Source: Trabulsiella odontotermitis
GTDB lineage: Bacteria > Pseudomonadota > Gammaproteobacteria > Enterobacterales > Enterobacteriaceae
Length of the DNA stretch: 64,000 nt
Direction: 5' to 3'
NCBI RefSeq assembly: GCF_030053895.1
Contig: NZ_CP125781.1
Location: 1,178,001-1,242,000, forward strand
Positions 35,390 through 45,220 of the stretch are shown one piece after another. The position numbers and the translations under genes were made by a program. Position 1 is the stretch's first letter, and each line of letters starts with the position of its first letter. The notes below the pieces were generated by a model. It was not told where the DNA came from and ran no database searches. It saw only the letters and a list, made by a program, of their open reading frames with translations.

Positions 35390-36460
35390 TTATTTAGTGA
35401 AAGGGCGTGTAATCAACCCAATGGGGCCGGTAGAGTACCAGCGACGATTGCCGCGACTGCGGGCGTCGCGACCCATTGCCTGGGTCAGGCGGTCGAGAAT
35501 AATGGCGAGAATGACAATCCCCACGCCACCGACAGTCGCCAGACCCATGTCGAGACGGCCAATGCCGCGCAGAACCATCTGGCCGAGACCGCCAACGGCG
35601 ATCATCGAGGCGATCACCACCATCGACAGCGCCAGCATCAGCGTCTGGTTCACCCCGGCCATGATGGTCGGCATCGCCAGTGGCAACTGCACTTTGAACA
35701 GCATCTGACGTGGGCTTGCGCCAAACGAGCGCGACGCTTCAATCAGATCCGCAGGCACCTGGTTAATCCCCAGAATGGTCAGACGGACAATCGGCGGCAG
35801 GGCGAAGATAATCGTCACCACGACGCCCGGCACGTTGCCGATACCGAATAACATTACGATCGGTACCAGGTAGACGAACGCCGGTGTGGTTTGCATGGCA
35901 TCCAGCAACGGACGAATGACTTTTGATGCGCGTGGGCTGCGCGCCAGCCAGATCCCGAGCGGCAGGCCAATGATCATGCAGAAAAACAGCGCGGTGAGCA
36001 CCAGTGCCAGCGTTACCATCGCCTGCGACCAGGCACCAATGGCGCCGATGGCAATCAGCGATACCAGCGTCGCGATCCCCATACCGAAGCTTGAGATCTG
36101 CCAGGCAATCAGTGCGAAAAGAATGATGGCGACCGGGGCAGGCATTCCCATCAGCAGTTGCTGGAAGGTGCTCAGAATGTAATCCACCGGCACGCGAATG
36201 CCCTGGAACACCGGACGGAAATGCATCACCACCCAGTCAATGCCGTGCGTCACCCAGTTGTCGAGCGGGATCAGCGTTTTATGGAAAGGATCCATAAAAG
36301 TAAAATGCTCCGGTTGCGGTGCAGGCGCGCTGTTCAGCCAGTCGGCGCCACCGCCGTCAGTCGGTGCTGGTGTTGAAGCGCCGCTCCCCCAGGCATCTGC
36401 CGATGCGGTCGCATTGTCCGTTGCCGGTGCGGCATCCCATGGATTATTTTGATCAGCCAT
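35390..36460 (-). CDS. proW: ProU permease ProW
   Basis: 356 residues. A long hydrophilic N-terminus (about 100 residues, periplasmic in E. coli) is followed by about seven membrane spans. The EAA loop is EASRSFGASPRQMLFKVQLP. It overlaps proV by 8 bases. Confidence 0.96.
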   Translation of the reverse strand: MADQNNPWDAAPATDNATASADAWGSGASTPAPTDGGGADWLNSAPAPQPEHFTFMDPFHKTLIPLDNWVTHGIDWVVMHFRPVFQGIRVPVDYILSTFQQLLMGMPAPVAIILFALIAWQISSFGMGIATLVSLIAIGAIGAWSQAMVTLALVLTALFFCMIIGLPLGIWLARSPRASKVIRPLLDAMQTTPAFVYLVPIVMLFGIGNVPGVVVTIIFALPPIVRLTILGINQVPADLIEASRSFGASPRQMLFKVQLPLAMPTIMAGVNQTLMLALSMVVIASMIAVGGLGQMVLRGIGRLDMGLATVGGVGIVILAIILDRLTQAMGRDARSRGNRRWYSTGPIGLITRPFTK

Positions 36461-37655
36461 TGTTTGCCCCCTCGCGATCTAAAGCCTGTAGCAGCATGCG
36501 TTTTGAAATGATGCCAACGTACTGTTGTTCTTCGTCCACCACCGGCACTGCGCAGGGCGCCTGACCGACGTGGGAGAGCAACTCGCTGAGCGGTGTCTGG
36601 GCATCGACGGCTAACGGTGCGTCAATCAATGCGGCGTCAATGTTCTGACCTGCGGTCAGCGCGGCTTTCAGGGAATCAATAGAGACAACGCCGAGAAATT
36701 TATTGCCACGTTCGATGACATAGCCGAATTCACGGTCTTCATCCTGTAGCAATTTCAGCGCTGAGCGCGGGCCGAAACCAGGTGTACGACGAAGCAATCC
36801 GTTCGGCGACCGGCGGGCAATATCTTTGGCGCTGAATACATGGCTAATATCCACACCGCGGAAGAAGGTGCGGACATAATCGTTAGCCGGGTTATTCAGA
36901 ATTTCATCCGGCGTACCGACCTGAACCACTTCGCCATTTTGCATAATGGCAATACGGTCACCAATTCTCATCGCTTCATCGAGGTCGTGCGATATAAAGA
37001 CAACGGTACGCTGGTGTTTGGCCTGCAATTTCACCAGCTCATCCTGCATTTCAGTTCGAATTAAGGGATCGAGCGCCGAGAAAGCTTCATCCATTAATAA
37101 GATATCAGGATTGATGGCTAATGCGCGGGCCAGCCCAACACGCTGCCGCATCCCGCCGGATAATTCGTCCGGATAAGCATGGGCATAATTCTCCAGCCCA
37201 ACCTGGCGCAATGCATCAAGGGCTTTTTCCTGACGCTCCTGTGGCGATATTCCGGCAAGCTCCATACCGAACGCAGTATTATCTACTACGGTCATATGCG
37301 GCATTAGGGCGAATGACTGGAATACCATCGCAATTTTCTTTCTGCGAACCTCACGGAGTTCGGCGTCTGATATTTTTGCAATATCCACGCCGTCAATCAG
37401 CACCTGTCCGCGGGTGGGTTCAATCAGGCGATTGAGAAGGCGTACCATGGTCGATTTACCGGAGCCGGATAATCCCATGATGACAAATATCTCGCCTTCT
37501 TCAATGGCCAGACTGGCGTCTTTAACGCCAAGCGATAGTCCCGTTTTTTCCAGAATTTGTTCTTTCGAAAGTCCTTTTTCGATATATTTGAAAGCCCGCT
37601 GCGGATGCTCGCCAAATATTTTATAGAGATTTTTGATTTCTAATTTAATTGCCAT
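36453..37655 (-). CDS. proV: ProU ATPase ProV
   Basis: 400 residues. Walker A GLSGSGKST, signature ELSGGMRQRVGLARAL, Walker B ILLMDEAFSALDP, and two C-terminal CBS domains (about 280-395) that sense ionic strength. Energises uptake of glycine betaine and proline. First gene of the operon. Confidence 0.97.
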   Translation of the reverse strand: MAIKLEIKNLYKIFGEHPQRAFKYIEKGLSKEQILEKTGLSLGVKDASLAIEEGEIFVIMGLSGSGKSTMVRLLNRLIEPTRGQVLIDGVDIAKISDAELREVRRKKIAMVFQSFALMPHMTVVDNTAFGMELAGISPQERQEKALDALRQVGLENYAHAYPDELSGGMRQRVGLARALAINPDILLMDEAFSALDPLIRTEMQDELVKLQAKHQRTVVFISHDLDEAMRIGDRIAIMQNGEVVQVGTPDEILNNPANDYVRTFFRGVDISHVFSAKDIARRSPNGLLRRTPGFGPRSALKLLQDEDREFGYVIERGNKFLGVVSIDSLKAALTAGQNIDAALIDAPLAVDAQTPLSELLSHVGQAPCAVPVVDEEQQYVGIISKRMLLQALDREGANNG

Positions 37656-37723
37656 GCAATAAGAGATTTCCTGTTATTTATTTGCGCTATAAATTACCCG
37701 ATTAAAAATAATTGTCTGGCAAT

Positions 37724-37751
37724 ACCCTAACATACTCAGAATCTGAGACAA
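37724..37751 (-). promoter_or_regulatory. proU main (P2) osmotic promoter
   Basis: On the minus strand TTGTCT (37751-37746) and TAGGGT (37729-37724) are 16 bases apart. The whole region CTCAGATTCTGAGTATGTTA is close to the E. coli P2 promoter. The 350-base upstream region is AT-rich, fitting H-NS/StpA silencing at low osmolarity. I see no further genes between 37656 and 38009. Confidence 0.75.
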
Positions 37752-38009
37752 CCCTTGATGGGAGAATGGCATGGCATTGAATGGGCGAGATTTGCCGGAG
37801 TTTCCCATGAGATAAGGGCTGAGCGGGAATTGAATTTTTGTCAAAAATTTGATGTCACCCAGCACAATTTCGGCTGGATCGTGATGATTCAGTCGAATAT
37901 GAAGGTCCGATGACAGTGTAGTCGGTGGTAAATATTTGTGTGGAAAAAAAGGCTGGAAAGGGGAAATATTTCGGTAAAGTACCGTAAATAGTTTCCCCGA
38001 ATATTATTA

Positions 38010-38972
38010 TCAGAAATCCCAGTCTTCGTCTTCGGTGTCGACGGCTTTACCCATTACATACGATGATCCTGAGCCGGAAAAGAAGTCATGGTTTTCGTCC
38101 GCATTCGGTGACAGCGCGGCGAGGATCGCCGGATTCACCGCCGCCATTTCTGGCGGGAAAAGCGCCTCGTAACCAAGATTCATCAGCGCTTTATTGGCGT
38201 TGTAGCAAAGGAACGCTTTAACGTCTTCTTCCCAGCCACTGCCGGCGTACAGTTCTTCGGTGTAGGCAATCTCGTTGTCATACAGATCCATCAGCAGTTC
38301 CAGCGCAAAATGCTTAAGTGCTTCGCGTTTTCCGGCGCTCACTTTCTCCAGCCCTTTCTGATACTTATAACCGATGTAGTAACCGTGAACGGCTTCATCG
38401 CGGATGATCAGCCGGATAAGATCCGCGGTGTTGGTCAGCTTGCCACGGCTGGAGAAATACATCGGTAGCCAGAAACCGGAATAGAAGAGGAACGATTCGA
38501 GAAACACGCTGGCGATTTTCTTTTTCAGCGGTTCATCGGCGGCATAATAGTTGAGGATTAACTGCGCCTTACGTTGCAGCGGCGCGTTGTCTTCACTCCA
38601 GGCATAAGCGGCGTCGACGTCCCGGGTCTGGCACAACGTCGAGAAAATCGAACTGTAAGAACGGGCGTGCACCGCCTCCATAAAGCTGATGTTCGACAGC
38701 ACCGCCTCTTCGTGTGGCGTCAGCGAATCGGGCATCAGCGACGGCGCGCCCACCATATTCTGAATGGTATCGAGCAGCGTCAGGCCGGTAAACACGCGGA
38801 TAGTCAGTTGCTGCTCCGCGGGGGTGAGTGTCTGCCAGGCCGGGATATCGTTCGACAGCGGTACTTTTTCCGGCAGCCAGAAGTTGCTGGTCAGGCGGCT
38901 CCAGACCTCAAGATCCTTATCATCCTGGATTTTGTTCCAGTTGATGGCGCTGACGCGTGATAAACGGTTCAT
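38010..38972 (-). CDS. nrdF: Class Ib ribonucleotide reductase small subunit NrdF
   Basis: 320 residues from ATG 38972. Metal ligands appear in PHEEAVL, FMEAVHARSYSSIF and RDEAVHGYYIGYK. It carries the dimanganese-tyrosyl radical used when iron is short. Ends GKAVDTEDEDWDF, the tail that docks on NrdE. It starts 11 bases before the nrdE stop region on the same transcript. An upstream extension to 39107 runs through nrdE and is rejected. Confidence 0.95.
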   Translation of the reverse strand: MNRLSRVSAINWNKIQDDKDLEVWSRLTSNFWLPEKVPLSNDIPAWQTLTPAEQQLTIRVFTGLTLLDTIQNMVGAPSLMPDSLTPHEEAVLSNISFMEAVHARSYSSIFSTLCQTRDVDAAYAWSEDNAPLQRKAQLILNYYAADEPLKKKIASVFLESFLFYSGFWLPMYFSSRGKLTNTADLIRLIIRDEAVHGYYIGYKYQKGLEKVSAGKREALKHFALELLMDLYDNEIAYTEELYAGSGWEEDVKAFLCYNANKALMNLGYEALFPPEMAAVNPAILAALSPNADENHDFFSGSGSSYVMGKAVDTEDEDWDF

Positions 38973-38982
38973 CCTTCTCTCC

Positions 38983-41127
38983 TTACAGCGCGCAGGACAC
39001 GCAGCCTTCAATTTCAGTGCCTTCCAGCGCCAGCTGGCGCAGGCGAATGTAATACAGCGTCTTGATCCCTTTCTTCCACGCGTAGATCTGCGCTTTGTTG
39101 ATATCACGCGTTGTGGCGGTATCGGGGAAGAACAGCGTCAGCGACAGCCCCTGATCGACATGGCGCGTCGCTTCGGCATAGGTATCGATGATTTTCTCCG
39201 GTCCGATTTCATACGCATCCTGATACAGCGCCAGGTTGTCGTTGGTCATAAACGGCGCCGGATAATACACGCGCCCGGTTTTGCCTTCCTTGCGAATTTC
39301 CACCTTCGAGACAATCGGATGAATGCTGGAAGTGGCGTGGTTGATGTACGAGATAGACCCGGTCGGCGGTACCGCCTGCAGATTCTGGTTATAAATGCCA
39401 TAGCGCATCACGTCATCACGCAACTGCCGCCACATTGCGCGGTCGGGCAGGGTGATGCCAGCGCGGGCAAAAAGCGCACGGACTTTCCCGGTTTTTGGCT
39501 GCCAGTCGCCTTCCAGGTACTGGTCGAAAAACTCACCGCTGGCGTAGCGTGACTGCTCAAACCCGGCAAAGCGCTGACCGCGTTCGCGCGCCAGCATCAT
39601 CGAGGTATGCAGCGCATGCCAGGTGATGGTGTAAAAATAGAAATTGGTGAAATCCAGCCCCTCTTCGCTGCCATAGGCGATCCCCTCGCGGGCCAAATAA
39701 CCGTGCAGATTCATCTGCCCGAGGCCAATGGCGTGAGAGGCGGCGTTGCCCGCTTCGATTGATGGCACAGAACGGATGTGGCTCATGTCGGAGACTGCCG
39801 TCAGGCCGCGTACTGCCGTTTCAACGGTGCGACCAAAGTCGGGTGAATCCATGGTGTGGGCAATATTCAGCGACCCCAGATTGCAGGAGATATCGCGCCC
39901 GGTGTCGGCATAATCAAGATTCTCATCGTAAGTGGACGCGCTGTTGACCTGCAAAATCTCAGAACACAGGTTGCTCATGTTGATACGCCCGGCGATGGGG
40001 TTGGCACGGTTGACCGTGTCTTCATACATGATGTACGGATAGCCGGATTCGAACTGAATTTCGGCAAGCGTCTGGAAGAAGTCACGGGCCGAAATCCAGC
40101 TTTTGCGTACCCGTGCGTCGGCGACCAGCGTGTCATACATCTCGCTGACGGCGATATCGCCAAACGCTTTCCCGTACAGGCGCTCTACGTCGTACGGTGA
40201 GAACAGCGCCATTTGCGCGTTTTCTTTCGCCAGCCGGAAGGTGATGTCCGGGATAACCACGCCCAGCGACAGCGTTTTGATGCGGGTTTTTTCATCGGCG
40301 TTTTCGCGTTTGGTGTCGAGGAAACGCAGAATGTCCGGGTGATGCGCATGCAGATAAACCGCGCCTGCACCCTGACGCGCGCCGAGCTGATTAGCGTAAG
40401 AGAAGGCATCTTCCAGCATCTTCATCACCGGAATGACCCCGGAGGACTGGTTTTCAATCCGCTTGATTGGCGCACCGGCTTCACGCAGGTTGGAGAGCAG
40501 AAACGCCACGCCGCCGCCGCGTTTTGACAACTGTAGCGCTGAATTCACTGCACGACCAATCGACTCCATATTGTCTTCAATGCGCAGCAGGAAACAGGAG
40601 ACCAGTTCGCCGCGCTGCTGTTTGCCGCCGTTGAGGAACGTCGGTGTGGCAGGCTGAAAGCGCCCGGAGAGTATTTCATCGGTCAACTGGTGGGCGAGAG
40701 TTTCATCACCCTGCGCCAGCGTGAGCGCCACCATCACCACCCGATCCGGGAAATGTTCCAGGTAGCGTTTGCCGTCGAAGGTTTTCAGCGTATAGCTGGT
40801 GTAATACTTCCACGCGCCAAGGAACGTCTGAAACTGAAAACCGCTGGCGTGCGCGTGGGCAAACAGTTCGACCACAAAAGTGCGCGAGTAGCGCGCCAGC
40901 ACGTTGGCGTCGTAATACCCTTGTGCCACCAGCCAGTCAAGACGGGCATCCTGCGAGTCAAACACAACGCTGTTTGGCTGCACGTGGCTGGCCATAAACA
41001 CCGCCACAGCGTCCCGGTCTTTGTCGAACTGAATGCGGCCCTCTGCATCATACAGATTCAGCATGGCGTTCAGGGCATGGTAGTCCGGCGTGCTCTGCAT
41101 CACGCGCTCTGTGGTTGTCGTTGCCAA
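38983..41127 (-). CDS. nrdE: Class Ib ribonucleotide reductase large subunit NrdE
   Basis: 714 residues, same as E. coli. Active-site motifs NLCSEI and SCNLGSLN are present, and the C-terminal EGCVSCAL redox cysteine pair is reduced by NrdH. There is no ATP-cone at the N-terminus, as is typical of class Ib. It overlaps nrdI by 28 bases. Confidence 0.97.
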   Translation of the reverse strand: MATTTTERVMQSTPDYHALNAMLNLYDAEGRIQFDKDRDAVAVFMASHVQPNSVVFDSQDARLDWLVAQGYYDANVLARYSRTFVVELFAHAHASGFQFQTFLGAWKYYTSYTLKTFDGKRYLEHFPDRVVMVALTLAQGDETLAHQLTDEILSGRFQPATPTFLNGGKQQRGELVSCFLLRIEDNMESIGRAVNSALQLSKRGGGVAFLLSNLREAGAPIKRIENQSSGVIPVMKMLEDAFSYANQLGARQGAGAVYLHAHHPDILRFLDTKRENADEKTRIKTLSLGVVIPDITFRLAKENAQMALFSPYDVERLYGKAFGDIAVSEMYDTLVADARVRKSWISARDFFQTLAEIQFESGYPYIMYEDTVNRANPIAGRINMSNLCSEILQVNSASTYDENLDYADTGRDISCNLGSLNIAHTMDSPDFGRTVETAVRGLTAVSDMSHIRSVPSIEAGNAASHAIGLGQMNLHGYLAREGIAYGSEEGLDFTNFYFYTITWHALHTSMMLARERGQRFAGFEQSRYASGEFFDQYLEGDWQPKTGKVRALFARAGITLPDRAMWRQLRDDVMRYGIYNQNLQAVPPTGSISYINHATSSIHPIVSKVEIRKEGKTGRVYYPAPFMTNDNLALYQDAYEIGPEKIIDTYAEATRHVDQGLSLTLFFPDTATTRDINKAQIYAWKKGIKTLYYIRLRQLALEGTEIEGCVSCAL

Positions 41128-41510
41128 AATTCGTTCACTCCTTTTCGAACGCTGTCGATATCGTATTGGGTGCCCATCAACTCAAAGCGCCACAGGTACG
41201 GGACGCCGCATTTTTGCGCGATGACGTCACCGGCACGCGCGAACGCCTCGCCGAAGTTGCGGTTGCCCGAAGCAATCACCCCACGGATCAATGCGCGGTT
41301 ATGGGGATCGTTTAAAAAACGGATCACCTGCCGGGGCACGGCGCCAGCGGTTCCGCCGCCGCCGTAACTGGGAACCACCAGAATGTATGGCTCGTCCACC
41401 TGGAGGCGTTCGCGCTCATTGAGCGGGATCCGCACCGCAGGCAACCCCAGCCGCTCAATAAAGCGGAGCGTGTTTTCGGAGCTGCTGGAGAAGAAAACGA
41501 GGTTGCTCAT
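41100..41510 (-). CDS. nrdI: Flavodoxin-like NrdI
   Basis: 136 residues. FMN-binding loops FFSSSSENTLRF and PSYGGGGTAG and the GNRNFGEAF stretch are present. NrdI supplies the oxidant that assembles the Mn2-tyrosyl cofactor of NrdF. It overlaps both nrdH (4 bases) and nrdE. Confidence 0.95.
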   Translation of the reverse strand: MSNLVFFSSSSENTLRFIERLGLPAVRIPLNERERLQVDEPYILVVPSYGGGGTAGAVPRQVIRFLNDPHNRALIRGVIASGNRNFGEAFARAGDVIAQKCGVPYLWRFELMGTQYDIDSVRKGVNEFWQRQPQSA

Positions 41511-41752
41511 GCGCTGGCCGCAATGGCATCCGGACGCAGACGGTTAATCATATCCGGGCGAAAACCGGACCAGCTCGTCTCACCCGCCACCACAACCGGC
41601 AACTGGCGGAAACCCTGCGAGCGCAGCGAATCCACAGCCTCGGGGTGCTGGTCGACGTTAACCATCTCAAATTCAAATCCACGGCTTTCCATCGCCCGTT
41701 TCGTGGCGTGGCACTGAACACAATCATTTCGAGTGTAAATAGTAATGCGCAT
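41507..41752 (-). CDS. nrdH: Glutaredoxin-like NrdH
   Basis: 81 residues with the redox motif CVQCHATKRAM (CxxC near residue 11) and the SGFRPDMINRL tail that lets thioredoxin reductase reduce it. Electron donor for NrdEF. First gene of the operon. Confidence 0.95.
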   Translation of the reverse strand: MRITIYTRNDCVQCHATKRAMESRGFEFEMVNVDQHPEAVDSLRSQGFRQLPVVVAGETSWSGFRPDMINRLRPDAIAASA

Positions 41753-41828
41753 GATTCGTATTTCCGTTTAAAATGACAATGCGGCGCAAAAGCTGAGCGT
41801 CGGTTCTTGTGTGGTAATCACAGATGAA

Positions 41829-41875
41829 ATACTAGATGTAGTTGAATTAAACTTCAACCATACAATATATAGTAT
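41829..41875 (-). promoter_or_regulatory. Paired NrdR boxes upstream of nrdHIEF
   Basis: ATACTAGATGTAGTTG (41829-41844) and ATACAATATATAGTAT (41860-41875) both fit the palindromic NrdR consensus (acaCwAtATaTwGtgt). Their centres are 31 bases apart, three helical turns, the usual spacing for cooperative NrdR binding. Confidence 0.82.
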
Positions 41876-41972
41876 TTTTAGGTTGATACGCCCTTGTTGA
41901 TGAACGTGACGGGGAAGGGGGTTTTATCCCGATATTACAGGGTGATACCGCATTGAGAGCCTAAAAATAAAA

Positions 41973-42000
41973 ACCCCTGTGGGCCGAAGCCAACAGGGGT
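41973..42000 (-). terminator. ygaM terminator
   Basis: ACCCCTGT / ACAGGGGT arms with a loop containing GGCTTCGGCC. Read on the minus strand, TTTTTATTTTTA follows. Confidence 0.9.
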
Positions 42001-42034
42001 AGACGCGTATTTATTCTCATCACTGACAGTATGA

Positions 42035-42361
42035 TTATCGGCGTAAACTCAATAATGCGCCAATAAAAATTCCGACAGCGGCAGCCGCGCCAACACTCTG
42101 CCAGGGACGATCGCGTACGAAGGTACAAGCACAACTGACGGCATCGCGGGCTGTCTGTTGTACCACGGTCCGGCCATGCATTCTGGCGCGGGTTTCACGC
42201 AATAGCGACTGCGCCTTGCGACGCGCGGCATCGGCTTCGTCTTTGGCATCGCTGCCCCAGGATTTCAGCACGGCCTCCAGCGAGTCGGCCAGTTGGCTGA
42301 CATCATTCTGAATATCCTGCACACCGTCATTCACGTCGTTTCTGTTTGGTCGGTTAAACAT
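42035..42361 (-). CDS. ygaM: DUF883 membrane-anchored protein YgaM
   Basis: 108 residues. An amphipathic coiled-coil-like N-terminal half (NDVSQLADSLEAVLKSWG) is followed by a C-terminal hydrophobic helix VGAAAAVGIFIGALLSLRR. Family of ElaB/YqjD, which tether ribosomes to the inner membrane in stationary phase. The role of YgaM itself is inferred from the family. Confidence 0.9.
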   Translation of the reverse strand: MFNRPNRNDVNDGVQDIQNDVSQLADSLEAVLKSWGSDAKDEADAARRKAQSLLRETRARMHGRTVVQQTARDAVSCACTFVRDRPWQSVGAAAAVGIFIGALLSLRR

Positions 42362-42523
42362 GTGACCCTCCTTCGTTTTCGCGGTGAAGTAAAGTGTAGA
42401 ACAGAATTTTTATCCTCTGAGATAAATCACGCCTTATTCCTCCCTTTGTGGAATTTTCTGAAAGCGATGCTATTGCTGAATACGATAAGGTAGCGATGCA
42501 GTAAAAGATAACGAGGAATTCTT

Positions 42524-42871
42524 ATGTATTTACGACCCGATGAGGTGGCGCGCGTTCTTGAAAAAGCGGGATTTACGATGGATAGCGTAACCCAAAAAAC
42601 GTACGGATATCGCCGTGGTGAGAATTATGTATACGTCAATCGTGAAGCCCGCATGGGGCGTACGGCATTAATCATCCACCCGGCGCTGAAAGAGCGCAGT
42701 AACATGCTGGCGGAACCTGCGTCGGAAATTAAAACCTGCGATCATTACCAGCAATTCCCCCTCTATCTGGCGGGTGATGCGCGAGAGCATTATGGTATCC
42801 CTCATGGTTTCAGTTCGCGTATTGCGCTGGAGCGTTTTTTAAACGGATTATTTGGTGATTCCGTCAATTAG
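42524..42871 (+). CDS. ygaC: DUF2002 protein YgaC
   Basis: 115 residues, MYLRPDEVARVLEKAGF at the start, as in E. coli YgaC. Small soluble alpha/beta protein of unknown function. In E. coli it is listed among Fur-repressed genes, but I could not place a clear Fur box. Good GAGG site upstream. Confidence 0.9.
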   Translation: MYLRPDEVARVLEKAGFTMDSVTQKTYGYRRGENYVYVNREARMGRTALIIHPALKERSNMLAEPASEIKTCDHYQQFPLYLAGDAREHYGIPHGFSSRIALERFLNGLFGDSVN

Positions 42872-42904
42872 AAAAACGACTGGCGTTATGCCAGTCGCTA
42901 AATA

Positions 42905-43354
42905 TCAGGCTTTGGCCTGATGATAATTGCCCACACGGAACAAGCGGCGGCAATAATCGAGGAAGTAACCGTAAGCGGCGCCCATCAACATCGAAATAAC
43001 GATATTCGAACTCACCGCCGCGACAATCTGATGCCAGTCAGCACCTACTGTCAGCAGGATTGCGACATACACTGGCGACTGAAACGTCACATACGCCAGC
43101 ACATCCGCCAGATTTTTCATCCAGCCCGCCGGACTAAGGCGTTTTGCCTGACGCATAATCACATCGCGATACATACCGTACGGCCATGCAATAAGAATAT
43201 TGACCGGAATCGCCACCAGACGCGATGAAAGCGACTGCTCGAAGGTCATACCGGAGAGAAAAACTTCAATCAGCATGTTCACGACGGAACAGTAGACCAC
43301 CATAGCGAAGGTATCTGCTGCTGCATGACGCAGGCGGGACTGCGCAGAGAACAT
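42905..43354 (-). CDS. alaE: L-alanine exporter AlaE
   Basis: 149 residues from ATG 43354, preceded by GAGGAG; an ATG five codons upstream is less well placed. Four hydrophobic spans with IPVNILIAWPYGMYRDVIMR and SMLMGAAYGYFLDYCRR. Exports L-alanine and stops its toxic build-up. Confidence 0.93.
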   Translation of the reverse strand: MFSAQSRLRHAAADTFAMVVYCSVVNMLIEVFLSGMTFEQSLSSRLVAIPVNILIAWPYGMYRDVIMRQAKRLSPAGWMKNLADVLAYVTFQSPVYVAILLTVGADWHQIVAAVSSNIVISMLMGAAYGYFLDYCRRLFRVGNYHQAKA

Positions 43355-43369
43355 CGATTTGCTCCTCAA

Positions 43370-43829
43370 AAGTAAGTCGTAAACACCAGGGAATGCCCTG
43401 TTTAGTAGCTTGATTTGTTGGGTGATTCGGTTGTTTATAGAATATACAACTGGATAAAAAGTAACAACTAGTGTTAAATTTTTATTTACGGACGTTTTGT
43501 CAATAAAATGCTCTACGATCGGCGATTTTTTACGCTTTTTGCTATTTTAATTGCTGACTATTGATAATTTTATTTTATTTCAATGAGTTAAGTTTATCAC
43601 TTGTGAGTGATATGTCGTCTCAAGAAACAGACGTGCCGACGGTCATTCACTGCCTCATTATTAACGTCAGACGATAATGCCTGAGCAATATTTAATAATT
43701 AAGCAACTAATGTGAGTGCTAATAATTAAATCCGGCCCACACAAATATGAGTTTCAAAACGTTGGTGATTATATTAAACTACCCGTGTAGTGTATTATGT
43801 CATGTTTTAAATAAAGGTCTGGAATATAT
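43370..43829. other. AT-rich gap between divergent alaE and stpA
   Basis: 460 bases with no gene I can support. Very AT-rich, with runs such as TTTTATTTTATTT near 43567. It must hold both promoters; a high-affinity H-NS/StpA target for stpA autorepression is likely. No clear operator palindrome was found. Confidence 0.5.
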
Positions 43830-44231
43830 ATGTCTTTAATTTTGCAAAAACTTAATAATATTCGTAGCTTGCGTGCGATGGCGCGGGAATTCTCCATTGA
43901 CGTTCTTGAAGATATGCTGGAAAAACTCAGGATCGTGACTGAAGAAAAGCGTGCGGATGAGCAGGAGATGCGTCAGGAACGTGTGCAGCAGCAGGAAAAA
44001 ATCAATGCCTGGCTTGAACTTATCAAAGCCGATGGCCTCTCGCCGGAAGAATTACTGAAGGGCAACAGCACGCTTTCACAAGGTCCGGCGAAACGCAAAG
44101 CGCGTCCGGCAAAATATCGCTTTACCGACACTAACGGTGAAGAAAAAACCTGGACCGGTCAGGGAAGAACACCGAAACCGATTGCCCACGCGCTGGCAAA
44201 CGGTAAATCACTGGACGATTTCCTGATTTAA
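43830..44231 (+). CDS. stpA: H-NS paralogue StpA
   Basis: 133 residues. An N-terminal coiled-coil oligomerisation domain (LRAMAREFSIDVLEDMLEKL) is followed by a linker with basic KRKARPAKYRF and the DNA-binding loop TWTGQGRTPKPI (about 110-121), which carries the QGR AT-hook-like motif. Nucleoid silencing protein and RNA chaperone. Its coiled coil has a longer run of charged residues than H-NS. Confidence 0.94.
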   Translation: MSLILQKLNNIRSLRAMAREFSIDVLEDMLEKLRIVTEEKRADEQEMRQERVQQQEKINAWLELIKADGLSPEELLKGNSTLSQGPAKRKARPAKYRFTDTNGEEKTWTGQGRTPKPIAHALANGKSLDDFLI

Positions 44232-44236
44232 TCTCA

Positions 44237-44270
44237 GGCGGTGAGGGTGACTTCACCGCCTTATTTTTGG
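44237..44270 (+). terminator. stpA terminator
   Basis: GGCGGTGA / TCACCGCC arms (44237-44244, 44253-44260) followed by TTATTTTTGG. Confidence 0.9.
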
Positions 44271-44302
44271 CATTGTTTAATGTAAGCGTTAATAAATTCT
44301 GA

Positions 44303-44830
44303 TTACGACGCCTGGCGATTCCACGGCATTACCGCCAGCAGTCGCGCCATTCCGCAAAATCCGCTCATGCCCGCCAGCAATAATCCGGCGCCGACAAACC
44401 CGCTTAACAGGAAAAAGCCTTCCGCAACGGTGTAGCCGAGGATCACACCGCAGAGGATTAACACCCCTGCCGCAATCTGTACCTGACGCATTAACGGCAG
44501 CGGCTGCGATTTATCTTCTTCTGTCGGCAGTCCGGCCTGTTTCCAGGCGTCAATCCCGCCCTCCATCAGCCAGACTTTGCCGGGCGCGGCGGCAGCAACG
44601 AGCTTCGCGGCATTATCCGACGACCGTTTTCCCGCCTGGCAATGAAAAATTACCTCATCGGCGGCCTGCAACGGCAGGCGTTCGCCTTTCTCTATGGCGC
44701 TGAGGGGAAACAGCCGCGCCTGCGCAATATGCTCGCGGGCATATTCATCGGCTTCGCGAATATCAATCAATTGAGCGCCCTGGCGGATGCGGGTTTCTGC
44801 ATCGCGCGGGCTCAGGGTAGTACAGGTCAT
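44303..44830 (-). CDS. ygaP: Membrane rhodanese YgaP
   Basis: 175 residues. A cytoplasmic rhodanese domain with the active-site loop FHCQAGKRSSDN (Cys near residue 64) is followed by two C-terminal membrane spans (about 112-160). It moves sulfane sulfur to cyanide or thiols. Pairs with the sulfur-responsive regulator gene upstream (10-base gap). Confidence 0.92.
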   Translation of the reverse strand: MTCTTLSPRDAETRIRQGAQLIDIREADEYAREHIAQARLFPLSAIEKGERLPLQAADEVIFHCQAGKRSSDNAAKLVAAAAPGKVWLMEGGIDAWKQAGLPTEEDKSQPLPLMRQVQIAAGVLILCGVILGYTVAEGFFLLSGFVGAGLLLAGMSGFCGMARLLAVMPWNRQAS

Positions 44831-44839
44831 ATCGTCTCC

Positions 44840-45139
44840 TTACGGGCACCAGATGGTTTTCAGTGTGCTGATGATTTGATTCACCGCCGGATGCCTGATG
44901 AAGTAATGCTGGCGCTGTGCGTTACGTTCGCAGTCAATCAGCCCTTCGTCACGCATTCTGGCGAGATGCTGGGAGGTCGCCGAGGGGCTAAGCCCGGTGA
45001 TTTGCGCCAGCTCACCCGCAGTGGTACCGGGCGAACCGCTCAGCATGCACAGAATGAGAAGGCGACTGGGATGGCTCATCGCTTTCAGCATGGCAGCAGC
45101 CTGATCGGCGCTTTGTTGAAGTTGTTCGAGTTCGGTCAT
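44840..45139 (-). CDS. ygaV: ArsR-family sulfide-responsive regulator YgaV
   Basis: 99 residues from ATG 45139 (MTELEQLQQSADQ), as in E. coli; an ATG five codons earlier at 45154 is also possible. The winged helix has LAQITGLSPSATSQHLARMR. Cysteines occur in LILCML, LIDCER and IWCP; the first and last are also in the E. coli protein, where they sense reactive sulfur or haem. Operon ygaVP. Confidence 0.9.
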   Translation of the reverse strand: MTELEQLQQSADQAAAMLKAMSHPSRLLILCMLSGSPGTTAGELAQITGLSPSATSQHLARMRDEGLIDCERNAQRQHYFIRHPAVNQIISTLKTIWCP

Positions 45140-45220
45140 TTCTTTGTTTAGCATTTTCTAAATTTAGTAAATACTAAAATAAAAAAGAGCAAATGACCAG
45201 CGGAAACTAGAACGCATGAC